From positions 5,937,501 to 6,001,500 of the forward strand of contig NC_083525.1 of the NCBI RefSeq assembly GCF_032362555.1: a DNA stretch of 64,000 nt, in the 5' to 3' direction. The notes beneath the pieces are model-generated. The model worked only from the letters and a program-made list of their open reading frames with translations, was not told the DNA's origin and made no database searches. The position numbers and the translations under genes were made by a program. This document shows positions 1-10,902 of this stretch, in pieces. Origin of the DNA: Amyelois transitella (Eukaryota > Arthropoda > Insecta > Lepidoptera > Pyralidae). Position 1 is the stretch's first letter. Each line of letters opens with the position of its first letter.

Positions 1-1241
1 CTTGTACTTTGTGACACAGAAAAACGTCCATGGAGCTCATGTTTTGATCATTCCACTTAGAAACTAACCTTACCTCGCTCTCTCACATAACTTTATACAC
101 CTTTCCATAGCCTACGAGTGGATTCGGCACAGGTCTCCTAAAGAGCATATTCGACAAAATAACCCCTTCGGTAAGGAATTTTAACACGTCTTTTCAAATA
201 TTTATTATTTATTTCTGGAGTTTTTAACCTAACACATTTTGTTTACTTTATAACAATTTCAATTAATTTGTTTTATGAAAGTGTTTTGTTTTTATTAGTT
301 ACGCAATGAGTTCATTTTTGTTGTTTTATGAATTTTACTTCCACAGTGTGCCAGTATAATAGATAATGATATAAATAATTAGTAGTCATAATTATAATGA
401 GCATATAAAATCAATTATATATACTTTTGAGTATGCTTTTATACATAAGTAATATATTAAAGTAGACAAAACAATAAGTAGAGGAGAAGTACTTTAGCTA
501 ATTTATGCATACTATTTATCTTTCTAACAAATAATTCAATATATTTACATACGGATACTAGAAATTGTTAAAAAAAAATCATAGGAACTAGGTATAGCTT
601 GTTCTAAATAGAAATTATAATACAACATTAGAATTGTCAAAAATCGCGATTTAAGTAATAATATTTCTGTCTAGTGTATATATAGGTTATAGAAACTAAA
701 TAACTTATCTCGTCTAGGTTCCATTAAATTCAATGATCATTCTTCGTCTCATTTACATTTCATTAACGAACACATACTCATACTGAACGAACTGTACATG
801 AAATAATTGAGTCGCAAGTCGCATCGCATAACTGTATTTATTCTCATGACGAAATAGCCGAATGCTTCCACGACAGCAAACTTTCAATTTCCACTTCAGC
901 TTCTGCGGCTTCACTGCTCTAAACGTGTATTTCCAATCTATTAAATTCAGTAACCTGTTGCTGTACTACATAATTTTAGTGTACACTTCTAATACCTTAC
1001 GGCTTGAGTTCGTCTGCTTATTACATTCCTATAAAATTGACTCCTGCTTTGATATTTTACATGAATCCAAATTTATCAAAATGAAAAGAATAAAGACGAT
1101 CACGTCACCAATCAGCACCATTTCTTCATCCGCATCGTCCATAATTACGTCAGCACGTCCATAATTTCACTTTGTTATGTCTTGTTTAAAAATCAATGCT
1201 AAAATGTTGAATGACCGTGTGGTAGCAATCGGGAATACCAG
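1..1241. other. Non-coding DNA upstream of the first visible RIM-BP exon
   Basis: AT-rich DNA without convincing exons. The open frame at 862-1164 is not coding-like. Because the RIM-BP exons further right lack the N-terminal SH3 and fibronectin domains of that family, this stretch is most likely an intron of the same gene, whose 5' part lies outside the window. That is an inference. Confidence 0.5.
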
Positions 1242-1315
1242 CCATCGAAATCACTAAAGAGAGCGGCGCGGAGCTGGGTAGCGAGGATGAGGAGGCGTCG
1301 CGTCGTCGCCCGCAG
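1242..1315 (+). CDS. Rbp: Probable RIM-BP acidic exon
   Basis: Open reading after an AG at 1240-1241 encodes IEITKESGAELGSEDEEAS followed by three Arg, and ends CAG before a GT (GTCTGC). An in-frame TAG lies just upstream at 1223. The GC content is well above the surroundings. It leaves phase 0, which matches the next exon at 2144. The acceptor has a poor pyrimidine tract and the donor is weak, so this is a likely but unproven exon. Confidence 0.5.
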
Positions 1316-4300
1316 GTCTGCGATCTCTCTAATTCTCATCGATGTGCTCTACATGTGCTAGCACTATTCACTCTGCTCTCTCTATCTCTCTATTTCAAAT
1401 ATGTGCGGATTCTCTCCCGACCACGAGTTTTCATTTCTCGGTGTTCTGTGTTGTAATCTTCACTTACTGTACCGTCCTCGATGTTCGATGCTACACACTC
1501 GACACAGAATCACGCGTCTCGTACACGTCCAGAGTTTAAAGACACGTTAGCACAGACAATTCACAATGTCCCTCCGGTTTGAAAGTTAGGCAATCCAGAA
1601 TAACATAGGTCCACAAAGCACTCGATACAGTCTCATATCACTCGAGCATGTACAGCGCGTGTTTGTTTGACTGTTCCTGCATGTTGTCTTGGCTTCGACG
1701 CGTACACTCACTACTCCTATCACACACCTTCCAAACTCAGTGTCTCTTAAATGTTATGAAGTAAAGGTTTTTGTGTAGACGTTCATTCCGACATAAACTG
1801 TTTCTGAGGTATTTCACGACAAAGTTCTAAAACGATTTGATCAACAGTTTTCTTTATTTACGTATACTGCTGACAAGCACTTTTGGGACCAACCGTTATA
1901 TTATCTGCTATGAATGATATGGTTTCAAGTGTAAACGCTGCACGCTAGCTTTCGTTGTGCATGGGGGTTTCTAGTGCTACAACGGAATGTCTTGTTTATT
2001 TATCGTCCAAGGAGCAGGTAATATTTATATCGCTTACAATGCAACGCCACTGAAGAAAATTTGGCTATGGGCTTGAGATATTGCTGTTGGCTTTTTAATG
2101 GAAAATCTAACCTTATTAATGTGTTGGTTCGTACGGACGTCAGCAGCAACCGTCCCAACCAGTGCAAGCGTCGCAGCAGCAATCGGGTCAGCCGTACCCG
2201 AGTACACAAGCCTACCATGGCACGCAGCAACCCCCCTATCAGCAAGCCGGCCAGTTCCCAAGTAACCAGCAGCCTCCGTACCCTGGCCAGCCGCAGCCGT
2301 ACCAAAACCCGCCTCCGAGGAACCACCATGAGAGAGGCCGCCCTCCCAACCCGCACCAGGTTCTTTCAATGCCTTATCCTTATTCACCGTAGCGATAGCA
2401 TACTTCACAAACTACCTTTTTTAAGTTTTTGCTAACATGTCTTTAAGATTGAAAACTTAGAGGTAAACATGTTTCTTTTCTACTTCACACAAAAGGCGAT
2501 TTCGCATTTTAATACTTTTTAAAATATGAACAGCAACAACAACAAGCGCAGCAGGCCGTGATGCAGTACGGTCCTCGTGGAAGTCAGCCCGCCGGGCCCC
2601 GGGGGCCTCAGCCAGTCCAGCTCCGCCATCATCAGATGCAGGGCCACCCTCAATCTAAGAGGGGTCGCTTCTTCATCGCGTTGTTCGACTACGACCCAGC
2701 CACCATGAGCCCGAACCCTGAGAGTTGTGATGAAGAGTTGCCCTTCAGTGAAGGAGACACCATTAAGGTTAGTGTAATACTATAACAAAATTTTACTATT
2801 TCTTGAGAGGCAACTAAGTTTTCACGTAGCTTCCTGCCTTATTCCACGAACACTTGGGGCAATTTGCGACAATGTTTTCTCAAACGGTGTAACTAATCTT
2901 TGTTTAATAAACATAAAAAGTATCATTGATTTATTCTTATGTTTTCGATGTTTTCATAATTTATAGGTGTGGGGCGACAAAGATGCAGACGGCTTCTACT
3001 GGGGCGAGTGCCGTGGCAGGCGAGGGTACGTCCCCCACAACATGGTGGCGGAGCTGTCAGAGCAGGAGGCGGCGCAGGCGGGCCCGAAGCCCAGGGACCG
3101 CTGGACAGACGCGTACGCCACTCAACCCGTCAGGCGCATGGTCGCACTGTACGATTATGACCCGCAAGAGCTGAGCCCCAACGTTGATGCTGATGTAAGT
3201 GTTAGTGAATTTTTATTGTAAATAGGATTATAAAATCTTTGGATTGGATTTACATATAAAGATTTATACTAGGAAAACTTATTGTACTGAAATTAATCTA
3301 AAATGAGATGGTGCTAAAATATGTAATATATCATCTTGATAAATAAGGTTCGGTTTAGAGAAATATTTGCAAAATGAAAAATATTGTAATAAACAACATT
3401 TCTTAATTGATAAATAAAATAAATAAATATATACGGGACAAATTACACAGATTGAGTAAGCCTCGAAGTCAGTTCGAGACTTGTGTTACGGGATACTAAC
3501 TCAACGATACTATATTTTATAATAAATACTTATATAGATAAACTTCCAAGACCCAGGCCAATCAGAAAAAGTTCTTTTCTCATCATGCCCTGACCGGGAT
3601 TCGAACCCGGAACTTCGGTGTCACAGACAATCGTACTACCGCTGCGCCACCGAGGCATATAGATGATAGACGCTTGTGCACAAGAAATCTTATTCTCAAG
3701 TACAACTAATTTAGGACATATAATCATTCTACAATACTTTCAAAATACTCGTACTCATTTGACGGAATCATAGCCTTAGAATTAATGTTAAATTACTTAA
3801 AACTTACAATTTCCAATATTCCATATTCCAGGCGGAGCTCAGTTTTCAAACGGGTCAAATAATCCACGTGTACGGTGAGATGGACGACGATGGGTTCTAC
3901 ATGGCAGAGATCGACGGCGTCAGGGGACTGGTGCCCAGCAACTTTCTCACTGACGCCAACGATCAGTACGCTGTGCCCGGCCAAACTAGCCAAGGTTGGA
4001 ATTGTTGTAAATTTATTCAGATCTTTTATTTGAAATCATCAATTAACTAACTAGAACTTTAGCAAATAAAATATAGTCCGATGTTTGATATGCAACATAT
4101 TCTGCTATGGATTCGACCTTATAAGCATATACCTTCATAGGAAACGCAAGATGGGATGAGATTCAACTTTGAAAACTAAAGTTCCAATCCCAATAAATTA
4201 ACCTCGCATGTAATTAACCCTTACTTAATTTTGTTTATTCTACTGACCCTTCTTTTCACCATCGCCTTTCTGTCTTTGCTATCAAATTTTTTACACCCTG

Positions 4301-7300
4301 AGGTCTGTTAGAGATTAGGCCGATGGGGGTCAGTGGATGTTAGGACATGTTATGTGTCATACAGGCGGCGCGGGTGGGGTGCGGGGCGGGGGAGCCGCGG
4401 GCGGTGTTGGTCCCGGAGCAGTGGGAGGGGCAGGCGCGGGGCGCGGGCGGGGCGCTGCCAGCGCGCCCGGGCCCGGGGCGCGAGGTCCGCCGCCTCCGCC
4501 GCGTGACAACGTCGCGCCCGCGCCCCGTAATCACCACCGGAAGGCAGGTGCGTGCCCACCCGCCCTACTGTTGCCGCGGTCGGCTTTTCATATTCGCTGT
4601 CATAGATTCTCTCCCTGTTAGACGTATAAACTGATTTTTAATTAATGATATTAATTCATATGAGGCGGAGCAATAGGGTTCACGTTGCGGTAGATGACGT
4701 CTTGAGAGTCAGTGATAATCTTGTTTCTGTTCTTAGTCTGTTTCTTTGTAACAGCATTACACTGGATATCACATTCATGTTGTTGTATAGGGTCTACTGT
4801 AAATAATAAAAATATGGTGATTTATTGTGCACCATCACTGCACACTTGTGTAAAGAAGAAGAGAAATTCTTTATGTGCACCATTCTCAATACAGCTTCAT
4901 TTACCGCAGCTAGTGGCCCACGCTCCTAGTTTAGGTAAGTTCGGTGACTGCGCGGTCAGGGTCACCGAGAGCTTTGAGTGTTTCATGTTTGCACCTTGGA
5001 CTTGCTATGTGACTACTGAAAGACGCTAGCTATTTCGCTCTGGTACCCTCTATCATCTATCCTGTACACAATAAAATGATTGCGACGGGACTCGTTGCGA
5101 GTTCTCAAATTTTCAAAGTAATTTGAATCTACCGAAGCTGTAGAATTCACCGTTTGGTTGCCTTATCTCGGCTTATGGGCCAACACCAAGATTACATTAT
5201 ATTTTTCAAGATTTTCTATTTCCCTTTATTAAAAAGTAAAATTACATTATTAAAGAAAATAATGAAAGTAATTGTATTACATGAAATTCGGAATCTGATC
5301 AATTTTGAATAGTTAATTTATGATTCTGTGGAATCAAGTAACTTGATCTTGCATTAGCCACTATCTATACCCAACATCCTTTGTCATGTTAGCAAGCTCT
5401 TTAATGACAATGCGAGTCCGGTTGCAATCTACGGAGCACAAAGACTCTTGGTGTATACTTTGCTAAATAACACTATCTTGGATTACACAGTCACAAACAT
5501 CGTTCTTACCGAATCACTGTATTATCTGTTAACTCTAAAACGCGGTTCGATAATTTGGCACACTAAACTTATCCGTGTTTATATCTAAAGAGAATTAATA
5601 TATCTAAAAAGAAGTCTAAGGACCTCCTTCGTAAAATGTGAGACCTTATTTTATCTTTCATTACATTATCTATCCTACTCTCTATCCTGTTTTTATTTTC
5701 GTTTACGTTTCTCCCCATGATATAAATTAAAAGTACTCCACGACAGTGGGTAGGCTCATCAGTTAAATACACGCAACATACTTTTGCACAACTCTCACGG
5801 TGCGCGTGAGGTGTGATCCAAGATTCAAGTGGTTGTCTGTGGTCACTATATATGTTGTGTGTATTGTCTGTTTGCTAGATGCCTGCCCTCTTCCCCCTTC
5901 TCAGTTAGACCACAACACATGCGCCAGTAATCCAGAACAGGCGAATTCTCAGGTAAAAATACCGTTTATAATCGACCCACAACAATACTGTTTCAAATAT
6001 ACTATGCAACGAATTTAGTCGTTTTTTTGTTGAACTATCACTTCATATTTCTAGATTTATTGTTTCACTATTTCCTTTTCTTCATTTATTTATCTATATT
6101 TATCTTGCGTTCCATTACTACGCTCAGTGTACAGGCCGGTTTTGATTACGAACGATGGCCCTCGGCTCACTTGGTCCATTAGAATGTTTCGGTTATCATA
6201 GAGTCCATAGTTATCCTCGTACACTTCATTAGCTGTCATGCCATATAATACTGGACCACATCATACAGCTACTAGAACAGAACAAATACTGGCGTATACT
6301 TCACTCACATCAAATTACCATAACCCATTCACCATGATGTTAATACAAATCTCTGAGGCCTGTGAATGTGGTCCTACTACTAAACGATTACGATAACGAG
6401 ATTTTTCGAAAATCAGATATCGCAGTTAATATTCCAAAAACTTGACTCGATATGTAATCGAATAGTACTTCTAGGAATGCTTTCTGTTGTAGACTAGTAC
6501 TAAGCATGATGAATGTAATCGTACCATTAAAAATGTGGAATTTGGTGAATATTCCTGCCCGTCAAAATATTAATAATTACTATTTCTTTAGAATGATAAC
6601 CAAGTAAGCCAGTTGTTTGTACCTACCTAACTTATATATTTAGAGCATAATTTCTCTCTCACCAGCTTTAAATAAGGCAATGCATGTTTTAAATTGCACA
6701 TTCTCTTTATAATTATAATAGTAATATAAGTCGCAGTCGCACAATTTTATGCAAAGCAAAAATGTAGATCAGAACTTCTGCTTCATGATCATATTTTTAT
6801 TTTGTTTTCATTGGATTAATTTATTTGGTACAGAATGTAACAGTACCTTGGCTATTAATTTAATTATTGTTCAGTCGATTACAAATTGGCCTTTTAAATT
6901 AAATGTTTATCAGGAAACCAATAACTGAATTAAACGTTTTGGTGTTTGCGACAATTATGATATGACGATCATCCAAAATTTTGACTTTCGTGTTCAGAAA
7001 TAATTAAAGGTTGTATAAAGTATTGTGAGACTTGGACGGGTCGAAGGTACTTTTAAATTCTATGTTAGGATTTTTTTATTGCAATACTTATTAAGAAATA
7101 ATTTACTTAAATTTTTTTGTAGTATTTACGACCATAAATTATTTACATAAAAAGTATAATGATCTAAAATAGGTATTATCATCTCATAATGTTTTTATAT
7201 TTTATACCATCATAGTAATTTTTTCAATCATTATCGAATCATTTTTGAGCTTTTAATATTTAGTTAGAGCGAGCATACGCTAGAATGAATGCTTGATTGA

Positions 7301-7761
7301 ATTCACAGGCGAGAGCGAGAGGCGTGGGGAGCGTGCAAGCAACGACCACGATCGCGCGCACGAGCGCTGGTAACGCGGGCACACCCACCGTACAGTCGCC
7401 GGGCACAGGGGGTATGGTCAGCATGGGCGGAATGACCAACATCAACAACATGGGCGGCATGGGCAACTTAGGAGGAACAGGCACAGCGGGAACTCCAATG
7501 GGCAGCGCCGGAAGCGGAGGCGCTGTCTCTGGAACCGCCGGCCAGGTGTCGGGCGCCACTTCAAGCGTGTCTCCCGCGCGCCGCGCTGGACCTGCCGTCG
7601 TACCCGCGCCCACTGCGCAACCCCTGCCCGTCGCTCAGGCGCCGCCGACTTCCCAACCCAATCTCATGCAAAAGTTCACCGAAATGACTGCGCCCGGCGG
7701 CGATATCCTCAGCAAAGGCAAGGAGCTCATCTTCATGAAGTTCGGCCTCGGTGGCAAATAA
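1242..7761 (+). CDS. Rbp: RIM-binding protein (RIM-BP), 3' half
   Basis: RIM-BP is a presynaptic active-zone scaffold that links RIM and voltage-gated calcium channels through SH3 domains. Exons read here: 1242-1315 (acidic, less certain), 2144-2359 (Gln/Pro-rich), 2534-2767, 2967-3194, 3832-3994, 4365-4547, possible 5905-5952, and 7309-7761 with the stop. SH3-II spans exons 2534 and 2967: it starts RFFIALFDYDP, continues VWGDKDADGFYWGE and ends GYVPHNMVAEL. SH3-III starts RRMVALYDYDPQELSPN and continues in exon 3832 with YGEMDDDGFYMAE and GLVPSNFL. Exon 4365 is Gly/Ala-rich and contains a PPPPP run. The last 150 residues are Gly/Met/Thr-rich and end GGDILSKGKELIFMKFGLGG. Exon 4365-4547 ends in phase 1 whereas the next exons need phase 0, so a small exon or another boundary is missing. 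SH3-I and the FN3 domains lie left of the window. Confidence 0.88.
2144..2359 (+). CDS. Rbp: RIM-BP Gln/Pro-rich linker exon
   Basis: Seventy-two codons, rich in Gln, Pro, Tyr and Asn (for example QPPYQQAGQFPSNQQPPYPG), bounded by CAG acceptors at 2143 or 2146 and a CAG|GTTCTT donor. It is a disordered linker before SH3-II. The following exon starts with four more Gln codons, so the Gln run is split by an intron. Two open frames on the other strand here are composition shadows. Confidence 0.75.
3424..3665 (-). mobile_element. tRNA-derived SINE, family B (inverted) in a RIM-BP intron
   Basis: On the minus strand it starts with the A-box-like GGTGGCGCAGCGGTAGTACG and has a B box GGTTCGAATCCCGG followed by CATGATGAGAAA. 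It ends with a tail containing CGAACTGACTTCGAGGC and AATTTGTCCCGTATA. The same family is at 12419-12650. It should not be called a tRNA gene. Confidence 0.75.
4548..7308 (+). other. RIM-BP intron region with one candidate 48-bp exon
   Basis: Mostly AT-rich intron. One short exon candidate stands out at 5905-5952. It has a strong C/T-rich acceptor ending ttctcag, an open phase-0 frame (LDHNTCASNPEQANSQ) and a CAG|GTAAAA donor. It would splice in phase to the terminal exon at 7309. The phase-1 end of exon 4365-4547 cannot reach it directly, so a further exon must sit here or the 4547 boundary is wrong. The stretch 4756-4797 is open with the right phases but does not look protein-like. Confidence 0.5.
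5905..5952 (+). CDS. Rbp: Candidate RIM-BP micro-exon
   Basis: Sixteen codons, phase 0 at both ends, with a long pyrimidine tract before the AG and a CAG|GTAAAA donor. It is placed between the PPPPP exon and the Gly-rich terminal exon. Support is splice-site quality and phase only. Confidence 0.5.
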
Positions 7762-10500
7762 TGTCGGAGAGGGCTCATAGCCCCCTGCACCGTGGCCGTC
7801 GCCCTGACAATGTTCCGCTCATGAGATTTCCTCACCTTGTTCGTCTTTCTGAGGGGTCGATTTCGATGAGACGCTCGCCTTGGAAGACGCTAGAATTTGA
7901 CGTCCAGTTTGGAGGGATTTACAGAGGAGGATTGCGGTCGTGGTGCGGATTGCCTGGGAGTCCCGCCGCAGGTGGATTTGGACGTGGTCTCCCGTCTGGG
8001 TGTGTACGGAATTTTTCTACTTTAACGGTTCACGGCCGGCTATGGAATGAGAGTACTTACTATATAGGAAATTTTGTAAATAACAATTCAAAACGCACAG
8101 TCTAGTGAATATTCAAGTATTAGTGCTGTCTCGATAGTACCCACGGTTGAAGTTTAAGCTCCTGAAATTAGTTGTGTACCTATCTGTTTTCTAATTCTTG
8201 GACTATATCCCCTCTTTTAGATTTTAGGATAAAATATGAGTGAATTGTTAATACATATTTGCATTATTTCGTATGTGTAGATATGAAATAATATAACAGT
8301 TATTGTCTAGTTACCTAACACAATTACGTGAATAGTGTGATTTTCTACATTACTTTTTCGATCGCTAGCTGTGAATGACATTTACACAATAATCAATGAA
8401 ATATTTCTTTTAACTACAGTCCGAATATTTAGATGGAGTTTCGAAAATTACTTACTCATGTTCTCCATAACGATTATTGTTTTCTCTCTAAGGCACTATG
8501 TCCCATTGTTACCGTCCTATTGACCAATAATATTATTATTTAAATCTCAGTTTTATTCCGGTTGACTGATAATTTGAAAAGTAAAATCAAATGTGTTCAA
8601 ATAAAATTTAAACTTGATAATAATTGTAACCATGTCATCTACGTATGTAACCGCAACTAACAACCCTATTAAATAATATTTCAAAATAAGTGTAAGTAAT
8701 TCTTCAAATTTCGTATTTATATTATTAAATATCAAAACGAGTTATCTCTGGTATCTTCAAGTAATTAATTTAAAGAATATATGATAATACACGAACATAG
8801 ATGGCTATTGAGGTTTGTTGATAACCGGAAGTAAGATCCACTGCTGAAATTTTAAATATTTATTGATACTTTTAAGAGATTAAGTAAGCGCATTAAATAA
8901 TATGCCTGTTCCCTTATATATTCTCGAAATAATAATATTCTGTGATAGTAGACGTGATACCATCTTTATCATTCTTGTAAAATTATAACTACAGCGTCAT
9001 TTATCACTTAGAAATACTTTGACAACTCAATTGATAAATAAATTGATGGTTCGTTAAAATTTCTCATATCTTTTATGACGCTTAATTAAAAATGAAATTC
9101 TTTCTCAAAAATATTCTAAAGTCCAAATATTACGATTGTTATACATTTATTAAACAGCATATATGGGGTATTCTAAAGTAAAAAATATGCCCGAGGGTTG
9201 TATTAACAACTGGCTTGCGATATTATATAACCCAAGTAGGATAAATAATATTGCAAGTCTAATAACTTGGCATGCAGATTTTCTTAAGACCACCTTTGCT
9301 ATCTTTTGATGCTTCTTTTGTCCGGTTACCTTAAAAATTTGTTTGTTTCCTTTAAAACTAGGCAAGATTTCTTAGCCAATATGAGCTGTCTCGTTTCGTT
9401 TTAATAATAGGTTTGAGAATGGTATTATAAGGTAAGTACCTACACAGTATGCTTTGCTGCTAGTGTAGGTATGGAACGGACAAGACTGCTTGCATGAAGT
9501 TTTGTTAATTTAGAAGTAATATTTATACTAACTGCATATTTAGGCAAACCAAAAAACTCGTATTATGTAAGAATGAAAATACTGCAAGAAAGAAGGGTTA
9601 ACTTGAGATAATGTAGCTTTATATCTGTGAAGCAGGATTCAATTGTAAGTGCTTGTAAAAGGAAACAGTTTTGCTAGCTACATAATATTAAGCTATATTT
9701 TCTCATACAGGAACCTCGTATGTTATTGAAGATTCATGGCCGTATCCCGTCTCTAATCTTATAATTCCATAGGCTCACCCACCAAACTTACCAATACTAA
9801 CCAAATATATTTCACAAGTTCAATACATATGTATTTAATAAATCTTACGTATCATGTTTTAATCTTCGTGAAATGAAAAAATCTATTATTGTATCGATTG
9901 AATATGAACCTTTATTATTAACAAGGGAAATCTTAAGAGCGACGTTGAGTCTAAATAATTTATAAAATGTTCTAATGTTGTTATTGTATGTATATATCGG
10001 CGATAAGGTCGCTTGGATAGGCTATCGGAGATTGCTCACTTCGTACAAGGGATTCTTTATAAGTCCTCTAAAGCTTCATTATCTAACCAACGTTCTCGTG
10101 TATTAAATCTTTTCACATAAATCCAGATTTAGCTTGCGATTCCTAGTTGTAACCATTGTATAACATATATAACCCCACTGTTTAGTCCCATATATATAAC
10201 GTATATTTAATTGGTTGTAAATAATCATGCGTGCGCCTGGGATAAAGTATTGTTAGCTAAGCACTGTGCTACATATCTACCTATATAACATGTATTTAAA
10301 GTTTTTCTATCATTAATGAATATTCTAGCGTTATTTCTAACACCGTTCGAAGTTGTTCACTTGTTTATAAATTGTTATGAATCTGTATTCATATCTTTTA
10401 TCACGACATGTATATCTACGTGTATGGTTATTTATACGAGATAATATATAATATGTATATTAATCGTACATTCATGTGTGCATAATTTAAAATAAAGAGT
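7762..10500 (+). other. Rbp: Probable long RIM-BP 3' UTR
   Basis: No coding exons are seen after the TAA at 7759-7761. A canonical AATAAA lies at 10491-10496, giving a 3' UTR of about 2.7 kb, which is plausible for a neuronal gene. The 114-aa open frame at 7761-8105 lies in this region and has no recognisable domain. Transcript extent is inferred. Confidence 0.45.
10491..10496 (+). terminator. AATAAA poly(A) signal, probably for RIM-BP
   Basis: Exact AATAAA followed by a GT/T-rich stretch. It lies about 0.4 kb from the stop codon of the convergent phospholipase gene. Confidence 0.4.
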
Positions 10501-10902
10501 TGTATAATACTTATAATTAATGATGAATTATGGCAAACACTATAATGGATAAATCTCTAACAATGTACCAATGAAATATGCTGAGACAAAATAAATAATA
10601 CAAATGCCGCTTCTTTATTTATTGTATTTTTCACACTCATACAAACAAACAATAATGAAATACACTTACAAAAACGCTTCGACTATCTTTAGTCCTATAG
10701 TACATTTTGTAGAATTAAAAATTTTGGGTAAGGATTGTGCAACGGGCAATTGTTTTTCTTTCGTTTTTAATAAAAATAAAGATACCGTTAATAACCTAAC
10801 AGTGTATTGCTTTCAAAAAACGAAGGCAATACACAATTAGTACACATATACACCTCTAATAGTTCCAAGCCTACACGCAAAAAGTAACAAAAGTATTACA
10901 CA

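Noticed and set aside
862-1164. 100-aa open frame near the left edge
   Set aside because: AT-rich, no domain or splice logic, no link to RIM-BP.
4337-4634. Several open frames on both strands over the GC-rich stretch
   Set aside because: Shadows of the Gly/Ala/Pro-rich RIM-BP exon; that exon's own frame is set by splice sites and phase.
4756-4797. Phase-matching open segment between a CAG and a GT in the RIM-BP intron
   Set aside because: The peptide (ALHWISHSCCCIGST) is unlike the surrounding protein and the donor is weak.
7761-8105. 114-aa open frame just after the RIM-BP stop
   Set aside because: Overlaps the stop codon of the gene, has no domain and lies in the likely 3' UTR.
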